From Streptomyces anulatus (GTDB lineage: Bacteria > Actinomycetota > Actinomycetes > Streptomycetales > Streptomycetaceae): a DNA stretch of 64,000 bases. The stretch lies in the NCBI RefSeq assembly GCF_014650675.1, contig NZ_BMVK01000001.1, forward strand, positions 868,001 through 932,000, read 5' to 3'. A program made the position numbers and the translations under genes. Each line of letters begins with the position of its first letter. The stretch's first letter is position 1. A model generated the notes under the pieces. That model made no database searches. It was given only the letters and a program-made list of their open reading frames with translations, and had not been told where the DNA came from. Positions 56,094 through 64,000 of the stretch are shown one piece after another.

Positions 56094-56124
56094 GCCCGCA
56101 GAGTAATGCGCACTCTGCGGGCAT
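56092..56124. promoter_or_regulatory. Perfect 13-bp inverted repeat over the proA start and -10
   Basis: ATGCCCGCAGAGT (56092-56104), 7-nt spacer, ACTCTGCGGGCAT (56112-56124), no mismatch. The proA start codon (56093) and the TACTCT -10 box (56100-56105) both lie in it. It would act as an operator or an mRNA 5' structure. Confidence 0.7.
56100..56105 (-). promoter_or_regulatory. -10 box TACTCT of proA
   Basis: TACTCT ends 6 nt before ATG 56093; no ribosome site. Confidence 0.5.
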
Positions 56125-56274
56125 CCGTCACGTATCCCGTGATGCGAGACGGCCGACCCGAGGGGCGGACGCCTCCGGATCTCGCCCCGCGTCGTCCCCG
56201 GATCGCCCCTCGCCCCTCGCCCCCGGATCGCCCGGGGATCATCCCGGGGTCGGTCCGGATCGGATCTCGCGGGG

Positions 56275-56766
56275 TCAGTAGGGGTGCACGCCCACGGGTG
56301 CCGCGGGCGGCGGCCCGTAGCCCTCGGCGATCCGCAGGTGGTAGGTCTCGCGGTCGATGACTTCGAGGCCGACGATCTCCCAGGGCGGGAGCTGGGCGCT
56401 GGAGCGGTGCTCGCCCCACAGCCGCAGCGCGACCGCGGCCGCGTCGTGCAGATCGCGGGCCTCTTCCCAGTAGCGGATCTCCGCATGGTCGCCTGCGTAG
56501 CGGCTGGTCAGCAGGAAGGGATGGTCGTGTGCGAGCTGTTCCAGGCCGCGTCTGACCTCCCCCAGCGGAGTCTCGGCGCCCGACACGCTGAGCGTGATGT
56601 GCCAGAGCTTGGACTGCGGGGACTCCTCCTTCGCCGTCGTGACCGGCTCCCGTTCGACGGTGTCCGTCGGGAGGGGATTCCGGTCGAAATCCGCCCCCGC
56701 TCCGACGCTCGTCAGGGCGCGGTTGGCCGTGCCTCGGGGCGGCGCCCCCGGGCGCGCTCGTCTCAC
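56275..56766 (-). CDS. Conserved hypothetical protein between proA and proB
   Basis: A 163-residue protein. After a ~45-residue variable N-terminus, [32 protein letters not shown] and [33 protein letters not shown] suggest a small mixed fold. A function is not recognised. GTG 56766 has a strong AGGAGG six nt upstream, better than any later start. It lies between proA and proB and is found there in related genomes, as I recall, but nothing shows it acts in proline synthesis. Confidence 0.75.
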   Translation of the reverse strand: MRRARPGAPPRGTANRALTSVGAGADFDRNPLPTDTVEREPVTTAKEESPQSKLWHITLSVSGAETPLGEVRRGLEQLAHDHPFLLTSRYAGDHAEIRYWEEARDLHDAAAVALRLWGEHRSSAQLPPWEIVGLEVIDRETYHLRIAEGYGPPPAAPVGVHPY

Positions 56767-56820
56767 CGGCGGCCTCCTGTGATGTGTTGCTGTGCGGTAC
56801 CCCTGTTTCCCCACTACAAA

Positions 56821-56834
56821 GTGGACCAGTCCAC
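56821..56834. promoter_or_regulatory. Inverted repeat GTGGAC-CA-GTCCAC
   Basis: 6-bp perfect arms around CA, 54 nt upstream of the 163-residue gene's start and 61 nt downstream of proB. It could be an operator of the former or a weak hairpin. Confidence 0.4.
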
Positions 56835-56894
56835 AGCCTGGCGTGGGGTGGTTTTGGGGAAGGTCCCCGCTGGAAGGCGGGACTTTCAGCCGTT

Positions 56895-58049
56895 TCAGGG
56901 GGTGAGGCGCGGCGCGAGGAGGACCAGATCGTCCCTGTGTACGACCTCGCGTTCGTAGGCGGGCCCCAGTTCGCGGGCGAGATCCCGGGTGGAGCGGCCG
57001 AGCAGCTGGGGGATCTCCTTCGCGTCGAAGTTGACGAGTCCGCGGGCGACCGGGGTGCCGTGCGGATCGCGCAGTTCGACCGGGTCGCCGGCGCTGAACT
57101 CGCCCTCGACGGCGGAGATTCCGGCGGGCAGCAGGGAGGTGCGCCGCTCCACCACGGCCCGTACGGCGCCGTCGTCGAGGGTGAGTGCGCCCTGCGGGGT
57201 GGAGGCGTGGGCCAGCCACAGGAGCCGGTCCGCGGAGCGGCGTCCGGTGGGGTGGAAGTACGTGCCGGTGTCGCGGCCCGACAGCGCGTCGGCGACCCGG
57301 CTGGCGGAGGTGAGGACGACGGGAATGCCGGCGGCGGTGGCGATGCGGGCGGCCTCGACCTTGGTGACCATGCCGCCGGTGCCCACGCCCGCCTTCCCGG
57401 CGCTGCCGATGGTGACGCCGGCCAGGTCCTCGGGGCCGGTGACCTCGGCGATCCGGGCGGCGCCGGGGGTGTCGGGCGGTCCGTCGTAGAGGCCGTCCAC
57501 GTCGGAGAGCAGGACGAGCAGGTCGGCGTGGACGAGGTGGGCGACGAGGGCGGCGAGCCGGTCGTTGTCGCCGAAGCGGATCTCGTCGGTGGCGACGGTG
57601 TCGTTCTCGTTGACGACGGGGACGGCGCCCATCTCCAGGAGCTTGTCCAGGGTGCTGTAGGCGTTGCGGTAGTGGCCGCGACGGCTGGTGTCGTCGGCGG
57701 TCAGGAGCACCTGGCCGACGCGGACGCCGTAGCGCGCGAACGAGGCGGTGTAGCGGGCCACGAGGAGGCCTTGGCCGACGCTGGCGGCGGCCTGCTGGCG
57801 GGCCAGGTCCTTGGGCCTGCGGACGAGGCCGAGCGGGGCGAGTCCGGCGGCGATGGCTCCGCTGGAGACGAGGACGACCTCGCGTTCACCGCCGTCCCTC
57901 ACCTTGGCCAGGACGTCGACGAGGGCGTCGACCCGGTCGGCGTCGAGGCCGCCGGACGCGGTGGTGAGCGAGGAGGAGCCGACCTTGACGACGACCCTGC
58001 GGGCGCCGGTCACTGCCGGCTCGCGGCCCGACGGCCTCTGCTCTGCCAC
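56895..58049 (-). CDS. proB: Glutamate 5-kinase
   Basis: A 384-residue amino-acid-kinase-family enzyme making glutamyl phosphate. RRVVVKVGSSSLT, VLVSSGAIAAGLAPLGL, VVNENDTV, LLSDVDGLYDGPP and the KAGVGTGGMVTKVEAA loop are standard; a C-terminal PUA domain (VRAVVERRTSLLPAGISAVEGEF...) is present. GTG 58049 (VAEQRPSG) with GAGGAAG upstream; a later GTG (VTGARR) is a possible alternative. Followed by the hypothetical gene and proA. Confidence 0.95.
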   Translation of the reverse strand: MAEQRPSGREPAVTGARRVVVKVGSSSLTTASGGLDADRVDALVDVLAKVRDGGEREVVLVSSGAIAAGLAPLGLVRRPKDLARQQAAASVGQGLLVARYTASFARYGVRVGQVLLTADDTSRRGHYRNAYSTLDKLLEMGAVPVVNENDTVATDEIRFGDNDRLAALVAHLVHADLLVLLSDVDGLYDGPPDTPGAARIAEVTGPEDLAGVTIGSAGKAGVGTGGMVTKVEAARIATAAGIPVVLTSASRVADALSGRDTGTYFHPTGRRSADRLLWLAHASTPQGALTLDDGAVRAVVERRTSLLPAGISAVEGEFSAGDPVELRDPHGTPVARGLVNFDAKEIPQLLGRSTRDLARELGPAYEREVVHRDDLVLLAPRLTP

Positions 58050-58223
58050 GTGCTTCCTCGCTCTGGATAGCCCCGGTGTCCGACGCGGGGCCCACTGTGC
58101 CGCCCCCGGCACAGCACAGTACGCGAGCGGCCGCCCCCGCCGCCTGCCCGTTCCGCTCGGTGGACGCCGAAGGACGGCCGGTGGGCGGGGTGCGGGCGGG
58201 CGGCGGGGGCGGCCGCGACGGTC

Positions 58224-60992
58224 TCAGCTCTGCTGCTCGTCCTTGACGGCGAGCATCCGGTCCACGACCCGGGCGGCGGCGCGGCCGTCGGAGGGCTCGC
58301 AGAAGTCGACCCGGAACTGGGCGTACTTCTCCTTGTACTCCTCGCTCACCCCGTCGATGTTCCGGATCGCGGAGACCAGGTCCTCGGAGGTCTTGATCAG
58401 CGGCCCGGGGGCGCGGGAGGTGAAGTCGAAGTAGAAGCCGCGCAGGGTGTCGCGGTAGTGCTCCAGGTCGTACGTGAAGAAGAGCATCGGCCGCCCGGAG
58501 TGCGCGAAGTCGAACAGCACCGAGGAGTAGTCCGTGATCAGCACGTCGGCGATCAGGTAGAGGTCGGCGATGTCCGGGTAGTACGTGACGTCGTAGACGA
58601 AGCCCTGTCCGGCGCCGGGGATGGAGTCGAGGACCTTGTGGTGCTTGCGGTAGAGCAGCACGTGGTCGTCGCCGAGCTCACTGCGGGCGGCCTCGACGTC
58701 GATCTTGTTGTCGAGCTTGAAGCGGCGTCCGCCGTAGCGCTGGTCGTCGCGCCAGGTGGGCGCGTACAGGACGACCTTCTTGCCCGCGGGGATGCCGAGC
58801 TTCTCCCGTACGGCCGCGGCGCGCTTGACGCGGTCGGGGGCGTGGAAGACGTCGTTGCGCGGGTAGCCCGCCTCCAGGACCTCGCACTGGAGGCGGAAGG
58901 AGTTGGTCATGATCGGGGTGGTGAAGGCGTTCGGCGTGATGAACAGGCTGTACTGCCGCGAGCGCTGCGGGAGGCTCGCGATGTAGGCCAGGTTCGCCTT
59001 CGGGGTGCCGAGCAGGTCGGCGCCGATGCGCTTGAGCGGAGTGCCGTGCCAGGTCTGGACGACGACCTGGCCCTCGCGGCGGACGAACCACTCGCGGATG
59101 CCGCCGTTGGTGACGACGTACCGGCTGCGGGCCAGTGCCTCGTACCACTCCTTGCTGCCCCACTCGACGCCTCGGACGCCGGGCGGCAGGACGACCTGCT
59201 GGTCGTGGACCATCGCGATGTGCTCGACCTCGGTGCCGCGGCGCTTGAGCTCCTCGTAGACCGCGCGGGGCGAGTCGGAGAACTGCTTGCCGCCGAAGCT
59301 GTTGTAGAGCACGGCCTCGCGCAGCGGCAGCTTGCGCTGCTCGGGGGTGTAGACGTCGCGCATCAGCCGCTGGCGGTAGGCGCCGCGCAGCTCCGGGTCG
59401 AGGACCGGCCCGGACTCCACGAAGATCCGGTCGAAGTCGAGCCGCTCGACGGTGTACGTGCGGTGCTCGCCCCGGTGGGCCAGCGGCAGCGTGTCCACGA
59501 GGTCGGGGCGGATCGTGACGGGGAGGTCGCGGGTGTGGTCCCACTCGGTGCGCAGGCGCAGACGCGGCATCCAGCGGCCGGAGCGCAGCGGCACGGTGCC
59601 CTCGTAGGTGGGCATGGTGTCCGGGCGCAGGCGGGCGGTGAAGCGGCCGTCGGTGAACTCGACGGGCAGCGGGCGGTCCTCGTTGCGGCCGGTGTGGCGC
59701 AGGACCATCTTCATCTGCTCGGCGGGGCCGGTGTAGACGCCGGAGAGGACCAGTTCGCCCTCGGCGGTCCATTCGACGTTGTCGACCAGCGGCTGGACCG
59801 TGCGGACCTGGGGCGTGAAGTTCCCCGCGCCGTCGGTGAGGATCGCGAACTCGCGTCCTTCGGGCAGCGGGTGGACTCCGGTGACGGGCTTCGCGCCGCC
59901 CGTGGCACGGCGGGTGGTGCCGTCGGCGAAGACGATCAGCGCGCGGTACTTGACGGCCTTGCCGGGGCGTACGCCGTCGACGGGGAGGTCCGCGAAGTCC
60001 AGGCGGGCGGTGTGGCGGAGCCAGCCGTCGGCGCCGGTCTCGCCCTGCTGGAGCGGGAGGTCGGTGGCGAAGCCGCTCGGCTCGTGGTCGATGCGCAGGG
60101 CGGTGGGGTACTTGCCCGCCGGGGTGGTGACACGGGAGCGCAGGGTGACGGTGAGGGTCTCGCCGTCGGCTTCCTGGGCGATGATCTCGGCGGGGACGAC
60201 GTCCACGGAGAGCTTGAGCCGGTTGCGGTCGAAGCCGGCGACGAGGCGGACGCCGTCGTCCAGGATCCGGGTGTAGCTGTGGCCGGCCGCGCCCGCGTTG
60301 TTCTTGGTGATGCTGCCCACGGACATGCCGCCGGGGCGCGGGATGCCGATGCCCAGGCGCCAGGTGCCGGGCTGCCACTGGCCGCGTACGCGCAGCCGGG
60401 ACGGGTCGATGCCGATCTCGAAGCCGGACCAGTCGTAGCTGTGCAGGGCGCCCTTGGCCTCGGCGGTGGCGCGGGGCTCCAGGACGGTGCGCATCCGCAG
60501 CGGGAGGGTGGAGCGGCTGCCCTGGCGGCGGAGGACGGCGACGCGCAGCGAGCGCTTGCCGGTGGCCGAGGGGACGTTGGGGATGTAGGCGTAGCCCTTG
60601 ACGAGGAGCTTGCCGTCCTCCCAGCCGAGGTCGAGGAGCTTGCCTCGTACGGGGAGTTCGCTGCGGTTGAAGTTGCGCACCGAGGAGGGGAGCGAGGAGC
60701 TCTCGACGCCGGGCAGCTCGATGCGGGCGCGCCGCAGGCCGCGGACGGAGAAGGCTCCCGGGTTCTCGCGCTCGTAGTGCAGCAGGTCCACCAGCTCGTC
60801 ACCGCGGCCGCTGGCCGCCAGGTGCCACTTGACCCGGGCCATCGGGGAGAACTGCCGCACGACCTTGGGGGCGGCACGGGCCAGGAAGTCCTTGGCCGCT
60901 CGGTGGAATTCGGGGCGCTCCTCGACCGGAGTCTCCGGGAAGTACTTCATGAGCCGGCTGAGCTCGTCGGGGATCGCTTCGAGGGACGCCAC
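58224..60992 (-). CDS. CDP-glycerol glycerophosphotransferase family protein (TagB/TagF-like)
   Basis: A 922-residue protein. The N-terminal ~550 residues are beta-rich repeats of unknown fold; the C-terminal ~560-905 is a Glyphos_transf domain: VVQTWHGTPLKRIG (~642), LYAPTWRDDQ, YRKHH, YPDIADLYLIADVLITDYSSVLFDF. Such enzymes add polyol phosphates to wall teichoic acids from CDP-glycerol. GTG 60992. With the adjacent GT2 gene it corresponds to a bifunctional GT2-TagF protein that is fused in some relatives. The predicted acceptor is not known. Confidence 0.88.
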   Translation of the reverse strand: MASLEAIPDELSRLMKYFPETPVEERPEFHRAAKDFLARAAPKVVRQFSPMARVKWHLAASGRGDELVDLLHYERENPGAFSVRGLRRARIELPGVESSSLPSSVRNFNRSELPVRGKLLDLGWEDGKLLVKGYAYIPNVPSATGKRSLRVAVLRRQGSRSTLPLRMRTVLEPRATAEAKGALHSYDWSGFEIGIDPSRLRVRGQWQPGTWRLGIGIPRPGGMSVGSITKNNAGAAGHSYTRILDDGVRLVAGFDRNRLKLSVDVVPAEIIAQEADGETLTVTLRSRVTTPAGKYPTALRIDHEPSGFATDLPLQQGETGADGWLRHTARLDFADLPVDGVRPGKAVKYRALIVFADGTTRRATGGAKPVTGVHPLPEGREFAILTDGAGNFTPQVRTVQPLVDNVEWTAEGELVLSGVYTGPAEQMKMVLRHTGRNEDRPLPVEFTDGRFTARLRPDTMPTYEGTVPLRSGRWMPRLRLRTEWDHTRDLPVTIRPDLVDTLPLAHRGEHRTYTVERLDFDRIFVESGPVLDPELRGAYRQRLMRDVYTPEQRKLPLREAVLYNSFGGKQFSDSPRAVYEELKRRGTEVEHIAMVHDQQVVLPPGVRGVEWGSKEWYEALARSRYVVTNGGIREWFVRREGQVVVQTWHGTPLKRIGADLLGTPKANLAYIASLPQRSRQYSLFITPNAFTTPIMTNSFRLQCEVLEAGYPRNDVFHAPDRVKRAAAVREKLGIPAGKKVVLYAPTWRDDQRYGGRRFKLDNKIDVEAARSELGDDHVLLYRKHHKVLDSIPGAGQGFVYDVTYYPDIADLYLIADVLITDYSSVLFDFAHSGRPMLFFTYDLEHYRDTLRGFYFDFTSRAPGPLIKTSEDLVSAIRNIDGVSEEYKEKYAQFRVDFCEPSDGRAAARVVDRMLAVKDEQQS

Positions 60993-61052
60993 GGGTGGAG
61001 GGCCTTTCCGGGGGGACGTGCAGATGATGAACCCCAGGAGGACGGGGCGTTA

Positions 61053-61076
61053 ATGAGACGTCTCCAACCGTCTCAT
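61053..61076. promoter_or_regulatory. 24-bp inverted repeat upstream of the TagF-like gene
   Basis: ATGAGACG (61053-61060) with CGTCTCAT (61069-61076), perfect arms and an 8-nt spacer, 61 nt before GTG 60992. A candidate operator. Confidence 0.5.
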
Positions 61077-61134
61077 GGTTGCCCCACAGTATGACGTGAC
61101 ACCTCTCACAGGACGAACCCGCCCCGGTCGTCGC

Positions 61135-61182
61135 CGGGGCGGGGAGATGGGGGGCCGGGGCGGGGAGATGGGGGGCCGGGGC
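61135..61182. repeat. 21-bp tandem repeat x2 between teichoic-acid genes
   Basis: CGGGGCGGGGAGATGGGGGGC occurs at 61135-61155 and 61156-61176, with the start of a third copy. It is very G-rich and lies between the GT2 stop and the inverted repeat. Confidence 0.8.
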
Positions 61183-61196
61183 CTCGGGCGCCCGGT

Positions 61197-62435
61197 TCAG
61201 ACGCGGTGGGCGCGGGGGGTGCGCAGGGCGCTGAGCACCGTGCGGCGGGCCTTGCGGACCACGCGCCGGGCGAGGGAGAGGCGGGGCCCGCCGTGCGGCG
61301 CCTCGATCCGCCGTCCGCCGACCCATTCGGTGATGGTCACCTCGAAGGCCCGGTCGGGGAGCACGGAGCTCTCGCCGAAGTGCGGGTAGGCGAGGTGGAG
61401 ACGGGGCGGGTTCCCCCGGCGGACGAGTTCGGGCTCCTTCTTGTCGCGCAGGAAGGCCGCGATGTCCAGGAGCAGGTCGAGCCGGCCCTCGGCGAGGCAC
61501 ATCAGCCGCAGCCGTTCGTTCACCTTGAGGTTCCGGCCGAGTTCCGGCGTCCAGTAGGTCTTCATCAAGGGGGCGGCGAGCGCCATCTTCCGCTCGCGGA
61601 CCTCGGCCTTCTGCTTCACCAGTCCGGGGCCGAACTGGGGCAGCAGCGTGATGACGAAGGGCCGCACCATCAGGGCGTCGCGCCGGGGGCCCGGGGGCAC
61701 GTACTCGGCGATGAGCCCCATGAGGGCGCGGGCCGAGTCGAAGCGGCGCCGGTAGCTGCCCTTCTTGGTCATCTGGTTGCGGTCCTCGCGGCCGACCAGG
61801 TAGTAGCAGGTGTAGTCGGCGACGACGGAGATCCCGTTGCCGCGGATATACGCCTCCATCGTGAACAGGGCGTCCTCGCCGGTCTTCAGCTTCTCGTCGA
61901 AGGACATGCCGAGGCGTACGAGGAGATCGCGCCGGAACAGTTTCTGCGCACTCAGCGTGAATTTGACGTTGGAGGAATACAGGTCGGCGTGCTCGACGGT
62001 CTCTTTCCACATCGACTTCGCGGCACCGCGATTGACGCCGACGATCTTCCCGAGCACCACGTCCGTGCCCGCCCGGTCCCCCATGGCGACCATGCGTTCC
62101 AGGGCTTCCTCGCCGAAATAGTCGTCCGCGTCGAGAAAGAAGACGTACCGGCCCCGGGCGAGACCGAGGCCACGATTGCGCGGGCCGCTGGGCCCACCGG
62201 AATTCGCCTGCCGGACGACTCTCGTGGGAATCGCGGTCCGGGCGGCGAATTCCTCCAGGCAGGCGCCGGTGCCATCGGTGGAGCCGTCGTCGATCGCGAC
62301 GATCTCCATGCGGTCCGCGCCGATGGTCTGCGCCTCGACGGACTCCAGGCACCGGACCAGGTAGGGCATCGCGTCATAAGCTCCGATGATCACACTGACA
62401 TCGGGCTCGTCGTTCTTCCTGGGCATGTCGGCCAT
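61197..62435 (-). CDS. Glycosyltransferase family 2
   Basis: A 412-residue GT-A-fold transferase. SVIIGAYDAMPYLVRCLESVEAQ, VAIDDGSTDGTG, RNRGLGLARGRYVFFLDADDYF (DxD) and GEDALFTMEAYIRG are characteristic of inverting GT2 enzymes. A ~150-residue C-terminal part has no family I recognise. ATG 62435 is chosen since AGGTG precedes it. It probably adds sugars to a wall polymer with the adjacent CDP-glycerol transferases. Confidence 0.9.
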   Translation of the reverse strand: MADMPRKNDEPDVSVIIGAYDAMPYLVRCLESVEAQTIGADRMEIVAIDDGSTDGTGACLEEFAARTAIPTRVVRQANSGGPSGPRNRGLGLARGRYVFFLDADDYFGEEALERMVAMGDRAGTDVVLGKIVGVNRGAAKSMWKETVEHADLYSSNVKFTLSAQKLFRRDLLVRLGMSFDEKLKTGEDALFTMEAYIRGNGISVVADYTCYYLVGREDRNQMTKKGSYRRRFDSARALMGLIAEYVPPGPRRDALMVRPFVITLLPQFGPGLVKQKAEVRERKMALAAPLMKTYWTPELGRNLKVNERLRLMCLAEGRLDLLLDIAAFLRDKKEPELVRRGNPPRLHLAYPHFGESSVLPDRAFEVTITEWVGGRRIEAPHGGPRLSLARRVVRKARRTVLSALRTPRAHRV

Positions 62436-62509
62436 GTGCACCTGTCGATTTGATCACGAAAGAAGGCAGATTGCCCGACTCTGCACTCTTTGCGCATCAA
62501 CATGCCGAA

Positions 62510-62549
62510 CGACCCGTACATCCCTCCCTCGGGAGAGACGTACGGGTCG
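62510..62549 (-). terminator. Terminator of the right-hand TagF-like gene
   Basis: CGACCCGTAC (62510-62519) pairs perfectly with GTACGGGTCG (62540-62549) about 80 nt past the stop at 62632. Confidence 0.75.
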
Positions 62550-62631
62550 CGATCGGGGTTGCCTGCTTTTCAGCCAGTTCGATCAGATGTACGCAGAGCG
62601 GCAGTACGTCGCCCACTCGGCCGCACGTCGC

Positions 62632-64000
62632 TCAGCGCACGGACGAGGACCCTTCGGCGAGGGCGCTCTCCGCCTCCGCCGCGTCGGCCTCCGGTGCGTC
62701 CGGGTCCGCCGTGGCGTCGGCCTCGGCCATCGCCTGCGGGTCGCCGGTTCCGACGCCGCTGGTGACGGCCTCCTCGTCCGGCACCGCCACGGCCTGGTCG
62801 CCGAGCCGCTGGGCGACGCCCAGGTTGCGGGCCTCGGCCTTGGCGGCCAGCGCCCGTACGGCGGCGTTGAACTGCTCCATGGAGGTCGGCTCGTCCGGCC
62901 CCAGCAGGTAGGTCTTCAGCTCGCGGCGGGCGTCCGCCAGCGTGTCCGCCGCCGGGTCGGCCACCGCGGCCAGCAGCGCGTCGAGCTCCTCGGCGCCGTT
63001 GGACAGGATGACCGCGGCGCGTACCGCGGTGTTCTGCCGCTTGAACTCCTCGGCCCCGAGCGCGGCGGAGTCGGTGACCGCGTACGGCTTGCCGCTCGCG
63101 ATGAAGTCGGAGACCACGCTGGAGATGTCCGAAACCATGGCGTCGGACTCGTTGAAGCAGTCGTACAGCTTGGGCTGCGCCCCGGTCACCGTACGGTGCT
63201 CCCACCAGCCGAAGGAGCGCCAGTAGGCGTCGTTCCACTCGGCCCGCAGCCGGACGGTCTCCGCCTCGCGGGCGGGGTCGGCGAGCGAGAGCCGCGACTC
63301 CTCCGCGTCGTCGCCGCCCGAGCGGCCGGTGGCCGCCAGCTGCGCGAGCCGCGCCTCGATCCGGACCAGCTCGGCCTTGGCGGCGCTCTGCCCGGCGGCG
63401 GCCGACGAGGCCTCCTTCGCCCAGCGGGGCTCGGCGGCACGTTCGGTCGCGGCCTTCTCCAGCATCGCCTGGATCCGGGCGTTGACGGCCTTGGCCTTGC
63501 CACTGCGGATACCGGTGAAGGGGTGCGGCTTGTAGATGATCCGGACCGGGTCGGCCGCGTTCAGCAGCCGGCGCACGATGTTCTCGCCCGCCAGCAGCAG
63601 GGAGGTGTTGCCCGGGTTGTCGTCCCAGCCCTCCCAGGTGGGCGCGTACAGCACGGTCGGGATGGGGTTCTTGGCGGTGCCCGTCCAGCTCTTGATGGGC
63701 TCCAGCTGCGGACGGCCGACCTCGACGATGTCCTGGTCGAGGACGCCCACGTCGGCCAGCGCGTAGCGGTCGCGGCCGGCCCGGCCGGCGGTCCAGACCT
63801 CGTCGTAGACCTTGGAGTACGGGTTGACGCTGGCGAGCTTGTCGCTGTCGCCGTGGCCGATGAAGACGTGCTTCATCGTCGGGACCCGCAGGATGTGGAT
63901 GTTCTTGCCGACGTTCGCGGGATACAGGCAGACCCGGACGGTCGAGAGGTCCAGGTTCATCAGGTGGGTGCCCGCCGGGACGCAGATGACCGGGACGGAG
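62632..64000 (-). CDS. CDP-glycerol glycerophosphotransferase-like protein, 5' end cut by the window
   Basis: At least 456 residues, still open at 64000 (in-frame, no stop; reads SVPVICVPAGTHLMNLD at the edge). Motifs: HVFIGHGDSDK, VLYAPTWEGWDD, RIIYKPHPFTG and DAMVSDISSVVSDFIASGKPYAV are the Glyphos_transf blocks. An Ala/Glu-rich coiled segment lies mid-protein and an acidic tail ends it. It probably helps build a wall polymer with the neighbours. Confidence 0.82.
   Translation of the reverse strand, partial: SVPVICVPAGTHLMNLDLSTVRVCLYPANVGKNIHILRVPTMKHVFIGHGDSDKLASVNPYSKVYDEVWTAGRAGRDRYALADVGVLDQDIVEVGRPQLEPIKSWTGTAKNPIPTVLYAPTWEGWDDNPGNTSLLLAGENIVRRLLNAADPVRIIYKPHPFTGIRSGKAKAVNARIQAMLEKAATERAAEPRWAKEASSAAAGQSAAKAELVRIEARLAQLAATGRSGGDDAEESRLSLADPAREAETVRLRAEWNDAYWRSFGWWEHRTVTGAQPKLYDCFNESDAMVSDISSVVSDFIASGKPYAVTDSAALGAEEFKRQNTAVRAAVILSNGAEELDALLAAVADPAADTLADARRELKTYLLGPDEPTSMEQFNAAVRALAAKAEARNLGVAQRLGDQAVAVPDEEAVTSGVGTGDPQAMAEADATADPDAPEADAAEAESALAEGSSSVR

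Noticed and set aside
58458-61094. 878-codon frame opposite the TagF-like gene
   Set aside because: Shadow of a clearly coding frame with typical mirror composition.

Overview
The window is a stretch of chromosomal core from a very GC-rich actinomycete, almost certainly a Streptomyces. The evidence is extreme third-position GC, frequent GTG starts, many probable leaderless genes, a CIRCE/hrcA-controlled dnaJ, a SpoIIE-type phosphatase fused to an anti-sigma-like ATPase domain, and an LCP-like protein with a Tyr/Gln/Pro-rich tail. The series hrcA-dnaJ, hemW, acyl-CoA ligase, lepA, rpsT, holA, comEC/comEA, leuS, nadD, rsfS, proA, proB and teichoic-acid genes is a typical Streptomyces core arrangement. 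I see no prophage, integrase, insertion sequence or CRISPR array.

Layout. 0-3.4 kb: a minus-strand operon phoH, ybeY, a CBS-domain membrane protein and an MmcQ/YjbR protein, closed by a strong hairpin at 9-57. 3.4-8.7 kb: a PfkB sugar kinase, a divergent MFS transporter, an adenine-deaminase-type hydrolase, RNase Z and a HIT protein. 8.7-12.9 kb: rsmE with a nitronate monooxygenase, then hrcA-dnaJ behind a perfect CIRCE operator. 13-21 kb: a metallo-beta-lactamase-fold protein, a DUF3097 protein, an unusual membrane receptor-like protein, hemW and a SpoIIE phosphatase. 21.1-24.9 kb looks accessory: a TTC38-like TPR protein, a small secreted protein, a DedA/VTT membrane protein and an MFS transporter behind a palindromic operator.

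25-31 kb: long-chain acyl-CoA ligase, lepA, rpsT and holA. 31-40 kb: a YceI protein, arylamine N-acetyltransferase, a PPOX-type flavoprotein, comEC/comEA, DegV and an unknown membrane coiled-coil protein. 40-43.1 kb: leuS, preceded by what looks like a complete leucine attenuation leader: a 12-residue peptide with three consecutive Leu codons, a long-range stem and an intrinsic terminator with a U-run. 43.5-46.4 kb: a translationally coupled pair, a bis-heme ferric-reductase/NOX-like membrane protein and a NuoF-like NADH/FMN protein fused to a 3Fe-4S ferredoxin. I regard this as the most interesting system here.

46.5-54.7 kb: two identical tRNA-Ala(GGC) genes around two small zinc-ribbon genes, then the operon nadD, LCP-like gene, rsfS and histidine phosphatase (the last apparently starting at CTG), two very short membrane proteins, an M48 protease, and two membrane proteins sharing a cytoplasmic motif. 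54.8-58 kb: proA, a conserved hypothetical gene and proB. 58.2-64 kb: wall teichoic-acid-type genes (two CDP-glycerol transferase-like proteins and a GT2 glycosyltransferase), the last running off the right edge.
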